From Bradyrhizobium sediminis (GTDB lineage: Bacteria; Pseudomonadota; Alphaproteobacteria; Rhizobiales; Xanthobacteraceae), in contig NZ_CP076135.1 in assembly GCF_018736105.1 (NCBI RefSeq), positions 3,656,001 through 3,720,000 on the forward strand: a stretch of DNA of 64,000 nt, in the 5' to 3' direction. Positions 16,270-26,505 of the stretch are shown here, piece after piece. The notes beneath the pieces were generated by a model. That model was not told where the DNA came from, made no database searches, and saw nothing but the letters and a program-made list of their open reading frames with translations. How positions within the stretch are numbered: position 1 is the stretch's first letter; the number at the start of each line of letters is the position of its first letter. The translations under genes were made by a program, and so were the position numbers.

Positions 16270-17571
16270 TCAGCGACCGAGCGCCTCGTAGATCAGCGTC
16301 TTCAGCGCCAGTTGAATCCGTCCGCTCTGCGACGGCGCCTGCATCATGAAGATCGCGAACATGTCGTCGCGCGGATCGATAAAGAAAAAGGTTCCGCCGG
16401 CCCCGTCCCAGCGAAATTCGCCCAACGGCCACGACGTGTTCGGCGGCACCGACGTGCGCACCGCAAAGCCGAGCCCGAAGCCGGAGCTCTCGCCGGGAAA
16501 ATAGAACTGGTCGCGGGCAATCCCGGTTTCCGGGCCGATATGATCGGACGCCATCAGCGCGATCGTTTCCGGCTTGAGGTAGCGCCTGCCGTCCACGGTG
16601 CCACCGTTGAGCAGCATCTGTGCGAAACGGGCATAGTCGCCGATCGTCCCGACCATGCCGGCGCCGCCGGATTCCCAGCGCCGCCGCAGCATCGGATCGC
16701 GGATGCCGGCGACGGGACCGCCAAAGCGATCGTTCGGCATCGGCTGCGCAATGCGCGGCCGCTTCGCCTCATCGGCGAGGTAGAAAGCGGTTTCGGTCAT
16801 GCCCAGCGGATCGAGCAGCCGCTGCTTTTCAAATGCAAACAGCGATTGCCCCGATGCGACCTCGATGACGCGGCCGAGCACGTCGGTCGAATGGCCGTAG
16901 TCCCACATCATTCCCGGCTGTTCGGCGAGCGGCAGCCTGGCGATACGCTCGGCGAACGCGGCGTTGTCGAAATCGCCGTCGAACAGATCCGAATTCGCAT
17001 AGCGTTTTCGCACCGGACTGTCGCCATAGAAGCCGTAGGTCAGGCCCGAGGTGTGGCGCAGCAGGTCCTTGACGGTAATCGGGCGGTTGGCCGGCTCATA
17101 CACCAGCACCGGCTCGCCGCGTTCATCGCGCCTTTCGGCGCCGACCTTCACGTCGGCGAAGCCGGGGATGTATTTTGACACGGGATCGGCGAGCCCGAGC
17201 TTGCCGTCCTCGACCAGCAGCATCGCCGCCACCGACGTGACGGCCTTCGACATCGAATAGATCCGGAAGATGGTGTCCGCGGTCATCGGATGCCGGCTTT
17301 CGACGTCGCGGACCCCGAAGCTTTCGAGAAAGACGGCACGGCCGTGTTGCTGGATCAGCATGACCGCGCCCGCGATCTTGCCGGTTGCGACCTCGTTGCG
17401 GATGAAGTCGCCGACGCGCGCCAGTTTGTCGGGCGAGAAGCTCGACCGGTCGGCAGGCGTTGATTCGGCAGCGGCGGTGTTCGGCCGAATGACGACCGCG
17501 AGAAGCAGCAGCGCAAGCACGGCTGCAACCGGGCGCCTCCGCCCGAAGCCGTCAGTTCTCCGTCGCGTCAT
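16270..17571 (-). CDS. exported serine hydrolase (class C beta-lactamase/EstB family)
   Basis: A 433 aa protein with a basic N-terminus and signal peptide (ALLLLAVVIRPNTAAAES). The SxxK nucleophile motif is YSMSK, the second motif is YGHS in place of YxN, and a C-terminal GGTFFF region corresponds to KTG/HxG. Such proteins act as esterases or peptidases rather than true beta-lactamases. ATG at 17571 is chosen over an upstream in-frame start because the signal peptide follows directly. It lies 44 bases after the macrodomain gene on the same strand. Confidence 0.85.
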   Translation of the reverse strand: MTRRRTDGFGRRRPVAAVLALLLLAVVIRPNTAAAESTPADRSSFSPDKLARVGDFIRNEVATGKIAGAVMLIQQHGRAVFLESFGVRDVESRHPMTADTIFRIYSMSKAVTSVAAMLLVEDGKLGLADPVSKYIPGFADVKVGAERRDERGEPVLVYEPANRPITVKDLLRHTSGLTYGFYGDSPVRKRYANSDLFDGDFDNAAFAERIARLPLAEQPGMMWDYGHSTDVLGRVIEVASGQSLFAFEKQRLLDPLGMTETAFYLADEAKRPRIAQPMPNDRFGGPVAGIRDPMLRRRWESGGAGMVGTIGDYARFAQMLLNGGTVDGRRYLKPETIALMASDHIGPETGIARDQFYFPGESSGFGLGFAVRTSVPPNTSWPLGEFRWDGAGGTFFFIDPRDDMFAIFMMQAPSQSGRIQLALKTLIYEALGR

Positions 17572-17615
17572 CGATCCGTTTCTGCATCGCCGGCCGGTGC
17601 ATTTTACCGGCCGTC

Positions 17616-18164
17616 TCAATCGGCACAAGGGCTGCCGAATTCAGCCATCGCCTGCGCATGCCGGGCGGCGCTCTGCCCGGAAAAGCAGCAGAAGATGATG
17701 CGGCTGAGCGCCGGCGCCGCCGGCAGCGCTGCAGCCGTCGCTGCCACCGCGATCCGCGCCGCGCGACCGGCGGGGAAGCCATAGATGCCGGTGGAAATGG
17801 CGGGAAAGGCGATCGAGGCAAGGCCGTGGGCCTGGCAGAGGTCGATCGCGCTGGTGTAGCACGACGCCAGCGCGTCATCTTCGCCGGCGTTGCCGCCGCG
17901 CCAGACCGGGCCGACGGCATGAATCACATGCCGCGCCGGAAGCCGGTAGCCTCTGGTGATCTTGGCGCCGCCGGGCTCGCAGCCATGGAGGGTGCGGCAT
18001 TCGGCGAGCAGCTCGGGCCCCGCCGCGCGGTGGATCGCGCCATCGACGCCGCCCCCGCCGAGCAGGGACGCATTAGCGGCGTTGACGATGGCGTCAACGC
18101 TCAAGGTGGTGATGTCGGCGACAATGACTTCGAGACGCGCCGTACCGATCTGGCGCGCGGCCAA
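17616..18164 (-). CDS. macrodomain protein, O-acetyl-ADP-ribose deacetylase
   Basis: A 182 aa macrodomain that hydrolyses O-acetyl-ADP-ribose or removes ADP-ribose from proteins. ADP-ribose-binding motifs are [23 protein letters not shown] and [13 protein letters not shown] (both shown in part). It matches MacroD/YmdB-type enzymes. The start is TTG at 18164, 8 bases after the glutaredoxin stop, so grxD, macrodomain and serine hydrolase form one transcript. Confidence 0.92.
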   Translation of the reverse strand: MAARQIGTARLEVIVADITTLSVDAIVNAANASLLGGGGVDGAIHRAAGPELLAECRTLHGCEPGGAKITRGYRLPARHVIHAVGPVWRGGNAGEDDALASCYTSAIDLCQAHGLASIAFPAISTGIYGFPAGRAARIAVAATAAALPAAPALSRIIFCCFSGQSAARHAQAMAEFGSPCAD

Positions 18165-18172
18165 GCTCAGGC

Positions 18173-18505
<333 letters not shown>

Positions 18506-18807
18506 ATTGGCGTCCTTTTGCGGCATAACCTTCCCGGGCTGGCGTCGACCCGTAAGCCCGACACTACCTATATATGTACCTCAAACCGTTGTGCATCCAA
18601 AGTAAAATGGCGGGGAGCTGGCATGCGCCGGCTCTCCGCCGTCCGGATATCCCCAAGGCGCGTGGCGAAGGGCGGGCCATAGCCGGAAGGCAGCGACATC
18701 ATAGCCCGGGGAGGCTTTTATCCCCGCCGGAAACCCCTATCTAGGACAGACTGTTCCCGGGGAACCCCTCTGCCGGATCGACGTTCTCTCCCCAACCGGA
18801 GACACCA
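18506..18807. other. 302-base divergent promoter region between grxD and egtB
   Basis: No gene or RNA is recognised. It must hold the promoters of grxD (minus) and egtB (plus). A short imperfect inverted repeat around TTCCCGGGGAA at 18752-18762 is the only symmetry noticed. Confidence 0.4.
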
Positions 18808-20100
18808 GTGACGAAACCAGCATCCGCTGCGCCCGCCATCGCCGCCCCTTGCCCGTCATTATTCTCCGATTCAGGCAGCCTCGCCCAGAATCTGGTGGAA
18901 GCCTATCTGACGGTCCGCAACGAGACCGAGCGCAGGGCCGCCCCGCTGTCGCCCGAGGATCAGCAGATCCAGTCGATGACGGACGCCAGCCCCGCGAAAT
19001 GGCATCGCGCCCATACCACCTGGTTCTTCGAGCAATTCCTGCTCGGCGAACACTGCGAGGGCTACGAGCCCTTCCACCCCGACTACGCCTTCCTGTTCAA
19101 TTCCTATTATGTCAGCGCCGGCCCCAGGCACGCCCGCCACCAGCGCGGCCTTCTGACCCGCCCCGGCGCCGAGGACATCACCGCTTACCGCCGGCATGTC
19201 GATGCGGCGGTGGTGAAATTCTTCCACGAGGCCGGCGAGGACGCGCTGCGGGCGATCGCGCCGCTGGTCGAGACCGGCCTCAACCACGAACAGCAGCATC
19301 AGGAATTGATGCTGACCGACATCCTGCATGCCTTCGCGCAAAACCCGATCCCGCCGGCTTACGATCCGGCGTGGCGCTTTCCCGCCTCGACCCGCAGCGG
19401 CGACGAAATTCGCGCCGGCGACGAAGTTCGCGCCGGCGAAGAATGGGTGAAGCTGAACGAGGGCATCCACACCGTCGGACACACCGATGACAGCTTTCAT
19501 TTCGACAATGAGAAGCCCGCACATCGCGCCCTGGTCGGGCCGGTCAGGCTGGCGCGCAACCTCGTCACCAATGCCGAATGGCTCGCCTTCATGGCGGACG
19601 GCGGCTACGCGACGGCGACGCTCTGGCTGATGGACGGTTTTGCCACCGTCGAAAGGGAAGAATGGCAGGCGCCCGGTCACTGGCGTCAGGTCGACGGCGA
19701 ATGGAAGATCATGACCTTGGCCGGACTTCAGGCCATCGATCCGTCAGCGCCGGTCTGCCACGTCAGCTATTACGAGGCCGATGCGTTTGCGCGCTGGCGC
19801 GGCCGGCATCTGCCGACCGAAATGGAATGGGAGGTCGCAGCCCGCGCCGGGCAACTCAACGACGCTTTCGGGATCGTCTGGCAATGGACCCGCAGCGCCT
19901 ACAGCCCCTACCCCGGTTACCGCGCGATCGAGGGCGCGCTCGGCGAATATAACGGCAAGTTCATGGTCAACCAGCTGGTGCTGCGCGGCTCCTCGCTTGC
20001 AACTCCTGCCGGCCACAGCCGTATCAGCTATCGTAACTTCTTTTATCCGCACCATCGCTGGCAATTCACGGGACTGCGGCTTGCCGACTACGCCACCTGA
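18808..20100 (+). CDS. egtB: ergothioneine biosynthesis protein EgtB (hercynine oxygenase)
   Basis: A non-heme iron enzyme joining a sulfur donor (gamma-glutamylcysteine or cysteine) to hercynine with O2 to form the sulfoxide precursor of ergothioneine. 430 aa. The N-terminal DinB-like domain has KWHRAHTTWFFEQF and the iron-binding HX3HXE in NHEQQHQE; the C-terminal formylglycine-generating-enzyme-like domain has VSYYEADAFARWRGRHLPTE (in part) and VLRGSS. The start is GTG. egtD follows after 45 bases, forming a two-gene operon without egtA, egtC or egtE. Confidence 0.94.
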   Translation: MTKPASAAPAIAAPCPSLFSDSGSLAQNLVEAYLTVRNETERRAAPLSPEDQQIQSMTDASPAKWHRAHTTWFFEQFLLGEHCEGYEPFHPDYAFLFNSYYVSAGPRHARHQRGLLTRPGAEDITAYRRHVDAAVVKFFHEAGEDALRAIAPLVETGLNHEQQHQELMLTDILHAFAQNPIPPAYDPAWRFPASTRSGDEIRAGDEVRAGEEWVKLNEGIHTVGHTDDSFHFDNEKPAHRALVGPVRLARNLVTNAEWLAFMADGGYATATLWLMDGFATVEREEWQAPGHWRQVDGEWKIMTLAGLQAIDPSAPVCHVSYYEADAFARWRGRHLPTEMEWEVAARAGQLNDAFGIVWQWTRSAYSPYPGYRAIEGALGEYNGKFMVNQLVLRGSSLATPAGHSRISYRNFFYPHHRWQFTGLRLADYAT

Positions 20101-20145
20101 TTTTTCAAATTCAATCGCGCCGAAAAGCGCGCTCTGGAGAGCATC

Positions 20146-21117
20146 ATGAATGTGCACGCCGCCGCTTTGGCCAAAGCGCATCGTTTCGACGAACAGACAT
20201 CGGCATTCGCCCACGACGCCATCGAGGGCCTGTCGCAATTTCCGAAGCGGCTGTCGCCGAAATATTTCTATGACGCCACCGGCTCCGAGCTGTTCGAACA
20301 GATCACGGTGCTGCCGGAATATTACCCGACGCGCACCGAACTCGGGATCCTGCACGACCGCGCCTGCGAGATCGCTTCGATCATCCCGAGCGGCGCCGCA
20401 CTGGTGGAATTCGGCGCCGGCGCGACCACCAAGGTCCGGCTGCTCCTGAACCAATGCGCGCTCAGCGCCTACGTCCCCGTCGACATATCCGGCGATTTCC
20501 TCAAAGCCCAGGCCGACGGGCTGCGCCGGGACTTTCCCGCGCTGTCGGTCTATCCGGTGACGGCCGATTTCACCGCGCCGTTCGCGCTGCCGGACGCGGT
20601 CAGGCAGATGCCCAAGGTCGGATTCTTCCCGGGCTCGACGCTCGGCAATTTCGAGCCGCATGAAGCAAGTGCCTTCATGCGCAGCGCCCGCGAGATTCTC
20701 GGACAAGGCGCGCAGATGGTGATCGGCGTCGACCTCGAAAAGGACGAGCGCGTGCTGTACGACGCCTATAACGATGCCGCCGGCGTCACCGCGCGCTTCA
20801 ATCTCAACGTCATGGTCCGCATCAACCGCGAACTCGGCGGCAATTTCGACACCGGCGCGTTCATCCATCGCGCGATCTACAATCGCGAGCGGCATCGCAT
20901 CGAGATGCACCTGATCAGCAAGAAGGCGCAGTCCGTCCGGGTGCTCGGCCGCAGCTTTTCATTCCGCCCCGGCGAAACCATTCATACCGAGAGCAGCTAC
21001 AAATACAGCCTCGACCGTTTCACCGCGCTGGCGCGCGGCTCGGGCTGGACGCCGGTGGAGTCGTGGACCGACGCGGCCGGGATGTTTTCGGTTCACGCAT
21101 TGGTAGCCTCGGACTGA
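20146..21117 (+). CDS. egtD: L-histidine N(alpha)-methyltransferase EgtD
   Basis: Trimethylates histidine to hercynine using S-adenosylmethionine, the first step of ergothioneine synthesis. 323 aa. SAM-binding is seen in LVEFGAGATTKVRLLL and PVDISGDFL; FFPGSTLGNF and the substrate-binding SSYKYSLD (with Tyr/Glu contacts) are family marks. It is co-transcribed with egtB and ends convergently against the RND pump gene. Confidence 0.95.
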   Translation: MNVHAAALAKAHRFDEQTSAFAHDAIEGLSQFPKRLSPKYFYDATGSELFEQITVLPEYYPTRTELGILHDRACEIASIIPSGAALVEFGAGATTKVRLLLNQCALSAYVPVDISGDFLKAQADGLRRDFPALSVYPVTADFTAPFALPDAVRQMPKVGFFPGSTLGNFEPHEASAFMRSAREILGQGAQMVIGVDLEKDERVLYDAYNDAAGVTARFNLNVMVRINRELGGNFDTGAFIHRAIYNRERHRIEMHLISKKAQSVRVLGRSFSFRPGETIHTESSYKYSLDRFTALARGSGWTPVESWTDAAGMFSVHALVASD

Positions 21118-21130
21118 GGCTCTTCAGTCC
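21111..21130. terminator. hairpin between convergent egtD and RND pump
   Basis: GGACTGA-N6-TCAGTCC spans the egtD stop and may act in both directions. There is no clear T-run. Confidence 0.35.
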
Positions 21131-21146
21131 CAAGGACCGGCCGCGA

Positions 21147-24100
21147 TCAATGCTCGAGCACCGCGTCGTCAAGCCCGGTTTTCTTGATCGTCGGCATCCA
21201 TAGCCTCGCCAGCACCGGGATCACCAGCAGGCTGCAGATCGGCGACAGCAGCATGCCGCCGACGATGACGCAGGCCAGCGGCTGCTGCACCTGTGAGCCG
21301 ATCCCGGTCGAAATCGCCGCCGGCACGAGGCCGATGCACGCCGACAGGCCGGTCATGAAGATCTGCCGCATCCGGGTTTCGGAGGCGCGGATGATCGCGT
21401 CCTCCGTTCCCATCCCCTCGTCGAGGTCGCGGCGGATATAGGATATCAGCAGGATGCCATCCATCGCCGACACGCCGAACAGCGAGATGAATCCGACCGC
21501 GGCCGATACGCTGAAATTCAGGCCGCCGACGTAGAGCCCGAGAATTCCGCCGGCCACCGCGAACGGAATGCCCGACAGCGCCAGCAGGCTGTCCCGTATC
21601 GAATTGAACAGGCTGTAGAGCAGCATCAGGATCAGCAGCAGGCTCAACGGCACGATCAGCGCCAGCCGCTTCTTGGCGTCGACCAGGGCGCCGTATTCGC
21701 CCGACCATTCGAGCGAGTAGCCTTGCGGCAGCGGCACGTTCTTCTGGATGCGGTTCTGGGCCTCGACCACGGTGGAGCCGAGATCGCGGTCGCGGACGCT
21801 GTATTTCAACGGGATGAAGCGTTGGCTGTTCTCGCGGTAGATATAGGCCGCGCCGCTGACCAGCTTGACCTCGCCGAGATCGCCGAGCCGGATATAGGCG
21901 GTCGGCGCCTTCGCATCCGAATTCGGCAGCGCGACCGGGATGGTACGGATGGCTTCGACATCGGTGCGGAATTCCGGCGCCAGACGGACCGTGAGCGCGA
22001 AGATCATCTCGCCTTCATAGACCTTGGAAACCTCCTGGCCGCCGATCGCCGCCTGCACCACGGAATTGATGTCGCTGATCGAAAAGCCGTAGCGCGCGGC
22101 CTTGGCGCGATCGATCCGGACGACCAGGTTGGGCTGGCCGAGCAGATTGAAACTGGCGGGATCGGCGACGCCGCGGACTTCAGAGATTTCGGTCTTCACC
22201 GACTTGGACAGCCGTTCCAGCTCGATGAGGTCGCGACCGAAGATCTTGATCGAATTCTCGCCTTTCACGCCGGAAACGGCTTCCTCCATATTGTCCTGGA
22301 TATATTGCGAGAAATTGAAATCGATGCCGACGAATTCGCGGTTGAGCCGCTCGCTCATCTGCTTGACCATGTGCTCCTTGGTCAGTCCTTTCGGCCACGC
22401 GTCGAACGGCTTCAGCGGCACAAAGAATTCGGCGAGGAACGAACCGTCGGGGTCGGTGCCTTCGTCGCCGCGTCCCTGCTCGGAAAATACGGTCTGGACC
22501 GGCGCATAGCCCGAGATCACGGCGCGGATCTTCGCCACCGTGTCCATCCCGGCCTCCAGCGTGATGGTCGGCGGCATCACCGCGCGGATCCAGAGGTTGC
22601 CCTCCTCCAGCTTGGGCAGGAACTCGGTGCCGAGCCGCAAACCGAGACTGAGGCACAGCACGAGAAACACCGCCGCAATCACCGCCGCGCGGCGATAGTT
22701 GCGGACCGCCCGAACCAGGACGCTCTGGTAGAGGCCGCGGATGTGGCGGACCACGAAAGTCTCGACTTCCTGAACATGCGCCGGCAGCAGGATCGAGGCC
22801 AGCACCGGCGTCACAGTGAAGGTGGCGATGACGGCGCCGAGCAGCGCGTAAGCATAGGTCCGCGCCATCGGTCCGAAGATCTGACCTTCCACGCCCTGCA
22901 TCGTGAATAGCGGCAGGAAGGCCGCGATGGTGATGATGACCGAAAACAGGATCGCCTTGTCGACTTCAACGGCCCCGGTCAGGATCCGGTGCAGCTTGTC
23001 GCTGAGCCGCGCCGGGCGATCCCTGGATACCCCCGGCGTGTGATGGGCGATATGACGGAAGATGTTTTCGACCATGATCACGGTGCCGTCGACGATGATG
23101 CCGAGATCGATGGCGCCGACCGACAACAGGTTGGCGGATTCGCCGCGCATCACGGTGATCATCACCGCCAGAAACAGCGCCACCGGTATCGTCGCCGCGA
23201 CGATCAGCGCGCAACGCAGATCGCCGAGAAAGACCCACTGGATCAGGAAAATCAGCGCGATGCCGAACAGCAGATTGTGCAGCACCGTCTGCACGGTGAT
23301 CGCGACCAGGTCGCCGCGATCGTAGAACGGCACGATCTTGACGCCGGGCGGCAGCGATCCGTCGGCGTTGATCCGCTCGACCGCCGCGCGCACGCGCTTG
23401 ACCACGTCCATGGTGCGCTCGAGTTTCTGCATCAGGACGATGCCGGTGACGACGTCGGTCTTGTCGTCGCGGCCGGCGAGACCGAGCCGGGGCGCGTAGC
23501 CGATCTGCACCTTGGCGACATCGGACACCAGCACCGGCACGCCGCCCTGCTGGGTCAGCACGATGTTGCCGATATCCTCCATCGAGGTGATGACGCCGAT
23601 GCTGCGGACGTTGACCGACTGCTCGCCGATCGCGATGGTGCGGCCGCCGACGTTGGAATTGCTCGCCGAGATCGCGGTCATGATCTGCGGCAGCGTCAGC
23701 CCGTAGGCCATCATGCGATCGAGATTGATCTCGGCCTGGAACTCCTTGGTCTTGCCGCCGAGCACGGCGACGTCGGCGACCCCGGGCACGATGCGCAGCT
23801 TGCGTTCGACCACCCAGTCCTGCAGCGCCTTGAGCCGCATGACGTCCATGCCCGGCGGGCCTACCAGCTCGTAGCGGAAGATCTCGCTGATGCCCCCCGC
23901 CGGCGAGATCACCGGCGTCACGCCGGCCGGCAGTACCGCGTCCTTCAGACGGTTGATGGTCTGCTGACGCACGAAATGATAGTCGCGGCCATACTCGAAC
24001 TGCAGGCGGATGAACCCGAGCCCGTAGACGGTGTTGGAGCGGATGAATTTGAGGCCCGGCGTGGAGGCAACCGCGACCTCGATCGGGATCGTGATGTAGC

Positions 24101-24287
24101 GCTCGACTTCCTCGGGAGATTGGCCGGCCTGCTGTGCGATGATCTCGATGATCGGCGGCGCCGGATCGGGATAGGCCTCGATGTTGAGCGCCAGGAAAGC
24201 CGTATAGCCGAGCCCGAGAAAGGCGGCGAACGCCACCAGCACCAGGAGCCGCCGGGACAGGCAGAACGCGATGAGACTACGCAGCAT
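21147..24287 (-). CDS. heavy-metal efflux RND transporter (CzcA/CusA type)
   Basis: Inner-membrane proton/cation antiporter subunit of a tripartite pump, 1046 aa. It has the RND layout: TM1 (LVLVAFAAFLGLGYTAF), two large periplasmic loops and 12 membrane helices. TM4 carries the proton-relay acidic residues in IDLGIIVDGTVIMVENIF, as in divalent-metal CzcA-type pumps. GGAG six bases before ATG 24287 supports that start over a GTG 15 bases upstream. The adaptor gene ends 21 bases upstream. No outer-membrane factor gene is nearby, so a TolC-type partner must come from elsewhere. Confidence 0.93.
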   Translation of the reverse strand: MLRSLIAFCLSRRLLVLVAFAAFLGLGYTAFLALNIEAYPDPAPPIIEIIAQQAGQSPEEVERYITIPIEVAVASTPGLKFIRSNTVYGLGFIRLQFEYGRDYHFVRQQTINRLKDAVLPAGVTPVISPAGGISEIFRYELVGPPGMDVMRLKALQDWVVERKLRIVPGVADVAVLGGKTKEFQAEINLDRMMAYGLTLPQIMTAISASNSNVGGRTIAIGEQSVNVRSIGVITSMEDIGNIVLTQQGGVPVLVSDVAKVQIGYAPRLGLAGRDDKTDVVTGIVLMQKLERTMDVVKRVRAAVERINADGSLPPGVKIVPFYDRGDLVAITVQTVLHNLLFGIALIFLIQWVFLGDLRCALIVAATIPVALFLAVMITVMRGESANLLSVGAIDLGIIVDGTVIMVENIFRHIAHHTPGVSRDRPARLSDKLHRILTGAVEVDKAILFSVIITIAAFLPLFTMQGVEGQIFGPMARTYAYALLGAVIATFTVTPVLASILLPAHVQEVETFVVRHIRGLYQSVLVRAVRNYRRAAVIAAVFLVLCLSLGLRLGTEFLPKLEEGNLWIRAVMPPTITLEAGMDTVAKIRAVISGYAPVQTVFSEQGRGDEGTDPDGSFLAEFFVPLKPFDAWPKGLTKEHMVKQMSERLNREFVGIDFNFSQYIQDNMEEAVSGVKGENSIKIFGRDLIELERLSKSVKTEISEVRGVADPASFNLLGQPNLVVRIDRAKAARYGFSISDINSVVQAAIGGQEVSKVYEGEMIFALTVRLAPEFRTDVEAIRTIPVALPNSDAKAPTAYIRLGDLGEVKLVSGAAYIYRENSQRFIPLKYSVRDRDLGSTVVEAQNRIQKNVPLPQGYSLEWSGEYGALVDAKKRLALIVPLSLLLILMLLYSLFNSIRDSLLALSGIPFAVAGGILGLYVGGLNFSVSAAVGFISLFGVSAMDGILLISYIRRDLDEGMGTEDAIIRASETRMRQIFMTGLSACIGLVPAAISTGIGSQVQQPLACVIVGGMLLSPICSLLVIPVLARLWMPTIKKTGLDDAVLEH

Positions 24288-24308
24288 GAACGGCTCCGGC
24301 ACATTCAG

Positions 24309-25496
24309 TCATTGACGCCACTCGTTATCGACGAAGATCGCACCGCGCGCGACCACCTGTTCCCCGACATCGAGACCGCGGCGTATCTGCGTCAGGCCGT
24401 TCTGCTGAATGCCGATGTCGACGACGCGGCGTTTGAACAGCATCGGTTCGGTCTCGACCCACACCGTCGCAACGTCGCCTTCGCGGATCACCGCGTCGGT
24501 CGGCACCGCCGGGGTGGCCGATGGCTGTTCGGACCCGATCCGGAAGCTCGCGAACATGTCGGACTTGAGCAAGCCGTCCGGATTGCCGATCTCCGAGCGC
24601 ACCATGACACGGCGCGTGGTCAGGTCCGACGCCGAGCTGATATTGGCGATGCGCGCCTTGAAGGTCCGGTTCGGCGCGGCCGCCACCCTCGCCTCGATCT
24701 CCTGGCCGATTCGCACAAACGCGATATCCTGCTCGAAGATCTGCGCCTTCAGCCACATCGTCGACAGGTCGGCGATAGTATACAGCGCATCGCCGGAATC
24801 GGCCTTGACGTACTGTCCCGGCCCGACCTTGCGCGAGATGACGGTGCCGTCGATCGGCGCCGTAATCCGGGTGACGCGGCTGATCGTGCCGTTCTGCTCG
24901 AGGTCCGAAATCTCCGCATCGGTGCGGCCAAGGATGCGCAGACGGATACGGGCAGCTTCGAACGCCGTGTCGGTCGAGCGCATGTCGCTCTCGGCAGCGG
25001 CAAGCTGCGCCTCGGCCTGCTGCAGTTCCTTGAACGGCGCCGCCTTACCCTCATAGAGATCGCGGACCCGCTTCTCGGCAATCTGCGCCAGGTTGAGCTG
25101 CGAGCGCGCCTTGTTTCTGGCGGCCTGGGCGGCGATGAATTCGTTCTGCGGCGGCACCTGCTCGGGGCTGTCGATTTCCAGCAGCGGATCGCCGCGCCTG
25201 ACCTGGTCGCCGACCTTGGCAATCAGCCGGGTGGCCCGGCCGGAGAACGGTGTCAGAACGACCGTGCTGGCATCTTCGTTGAACGCGATCTGGCCGATCG
25301 CCAACCGCTGATCCAGAAATGCGTGGGGCTTGACCTTGACGATCTCGAGCTGGTGCATCTGGTCGGGGCCAACGCGGACATAATCGGTCCCCTTCGTCGT
25401 ACCTTCGGCGGCCGCAAACGATGCCGTCAGCGCCATGGCGAACAGCAGCGCCGACAGCCGATGCAAATACGTCGTGGCAGCAACCGACAGCGCCAT
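24309..25496 (-). CDS. RND periplasmic adaptor (CzcB/CusB, HlyD family)
   Basis: Membrane-fusion protein linking the pump to an outer-membrane channel; 395 aa. A signal peptide ends near SFAAAEG. The split lipoyl/barrel-sandwich domain is visible in GRATRLIAKVGDQVRRGDPLLEI and ITAPIDGTVISRKVGPGQYV (parts), separated by a coiled-coil hairpin (EFIAAQAARNKARSQLNLAQ...). No Met/His-rich metal-binding N-terminal extension is seen, so metal specificity is open. First gene of the two-gene operon. Confidence 0.92.
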   Translation of the reverse strand: MALSVAATTYLHRLSALLFAMALTASFAAAEGTTKGTDYVRVGPDQMHQLEIVKVKPHAFLDQRLAIGQIAFNEDASTVVLTPFSGRATRLIAKVGDQVRRGDPLLEIDSPEQVPPQNEFIAAQAARNKARSQLNLAQIAEKRVRDLYEGKAAPFKELQQAEAQLAAAESDMRSTDTAFEAARIRLRILGRTDAEISDLEQNGTISRVTRITAPIDGTVISRKVGPGQYVKADSGDALYTIADLSTMWLKAQIFEQDIAFVRIGQEIEARVAAAPNRTFKARIANISSASDLTTRRVMVRSEIGNPDGLLKSDMFASFRIGSEQPSATPAVPTDAVIREGDVATVWVETEPMLFKRRVVDIGIQQNGLTQIRRGLDVGEQVVARGAIFVDNEWRQ

Positions 25497-25758
25497 GAAC
25501 CGATGACCTCCCCCAATATGACTTTTTCAGGATTTGGCGTTGATGTTCCCGCCTGTGGCGCACACCAGCACGCGTCCCGGCGTGAGCACAACTCCTCTTT
25601 TGACTGTATCACCGGGCCGGATCAAGCACCAATAGCAGCCACTCTTTGAGGCTGCCGGGCCCGCCGGCTTCGATTGGCCGGCCCCCCAATACCAGGTCGA
25701 TTCTGCCGGCAGACTCCGGTCCCCGACTGGCGCGTCCGGCTTTGGGGCCGACCCCGGG
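25497..25758. other. intergenic region upstream of RND adaptor
   Basis: No gene is seen between the adaptor start and the FixK-type palindrome; with the next 90 bases it forms a 351-base divergent promoter region. Confidence 0.4.
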
Positions 25759-25774
25759 GTTGACGTACGTCAAC
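25759..25774 (+). promoter_or_regulatory. perfect 16-base palindrome containing FixK/FNR-type box
   Basis: GTTGACGTACGTCAAC is a perfect palindrome and contains TTGA-N6-TCAA. Class II spacing predicts transcription from about 25808, 40 bases before the membrane-protein start at 25848. Confidence 0.65.
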
Positions 25775-25847
25775 AAGCCGGCTGCGGGGCTGGTGCAATG
25801 AAGAATGACAATAACAGGGCGGCGTCCATCGCCGCATTGGTTATTCC

Positions 25848-26486
25848 ATGACGCACGATGCCGGATCGCAACTCAAACGCGAGATTTTCGGGCTGGTGAA
25901 GACCGGCGGGATGCTCCTTGGCGGACTGGCCATCCTGGCAGCCGTTTCGGCGTTGTTTGCAAATCCGCTGCAGGTCTTCTTTCGGCTCATCGCGGTCGCC
26001 AGCATGGCGATGCTGATCCTGTCGATCGTGACGATGGTGCTGACCTTCCGCAGGGCCAAGGCGATCGAACCGGTGGCATTGCTGCTGTCGCTTGCCGTCA
26101 CCGTGATCGGCACCCTGGTCAGCCTCTGGTTCGGCGGGCGTGCGCCGCCGCTATCGATCTCACTGGCGGCCTGTCTGGCCGGCGCATTGATCGGCGCGGG
26201 CTGGTCGTTGACCACGCTGCTTTTCATCGACAACCACCAGATCCGCGGACGCGGCACCGCCTGGCATCTCGTGATCTGGGGACTGACATTCGCAATCAAC
26301 CAGATCGGCGCCGTCGTGTTCGGGCACACGCCATCCGCGATGACGCTGCTGATGCTGGCGGGCGCCGGACTCACCGTCGGCAATACGCTCGGCCTCCTGG
26401 TCCGCGTCCGACGGGTGGCTGCCCTGATCCCCGCGATAGCCGTCCCGGCTGCATCACAACAGGCGCGCGGCGGAGCGGGACGCTGA
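25848..26486 (+). CDS. multi-pass membrane protein of unknown function
   Basis: A 212 aa protein with five to six hydrophobic helices (for example LLGGLAILAAVSALFA, AMLILSIVTMVLTF, ALLLSLAVTVIGTLVSLWF) and short basic loops. No recognised domain or catalytic motif. It is 19 bases upstream of a zinc-ribbon membrane protein gene on the same strand and is preceded by the FixK-type palindrome, so low-oxygen expression is the only functional hint. Confidence 0.75.
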   Translation: MTHDAGSQLKREIFGLVKTGGMLLGGLAILAAVSALFANPLQVFFRLIAVASMAMLILSIVTMVLTFRRAKAIEPVALLLSLAVTVIGTLVSLWFGGRAPPLSISLAACLAGALIGAGWSLTTLLFIDNHQIRGRGTAWHLVIWGLTFAINQIGAVVFGHTPSAMTLLMLAGAGLTVGNTLGLLVRVRRVAALIPAIAVPAASQQARGGAGR

Positions 26487-26505
26487 GAAGGTAACCAGGG
26501 GACCG

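Noticed and set aside
21147..25496. Assigning the RND system as copper/silver-specific CusAB
   Set aside because: The TM4 acidic residues resemble divalent-metal CzcA pumps and the adaptor lacks a Met-rich segment; metal left open.
22989..25649. Very long open frame (886 codons) antisense to the RND pump and adaptor
   Set aside because: Its sequence is rich in His/Asp/Arg as expected for the antisense of GC-rich membrane protein genes, and shows no family likeness.
25798..25851. 17-codon open frame ending in an ATGA overlap with the membrane protein start
   Set aside because: It would lie mostly upstream of the transcript start predicted from the FixK-type box, and it lacks a good ribosome-binding site.
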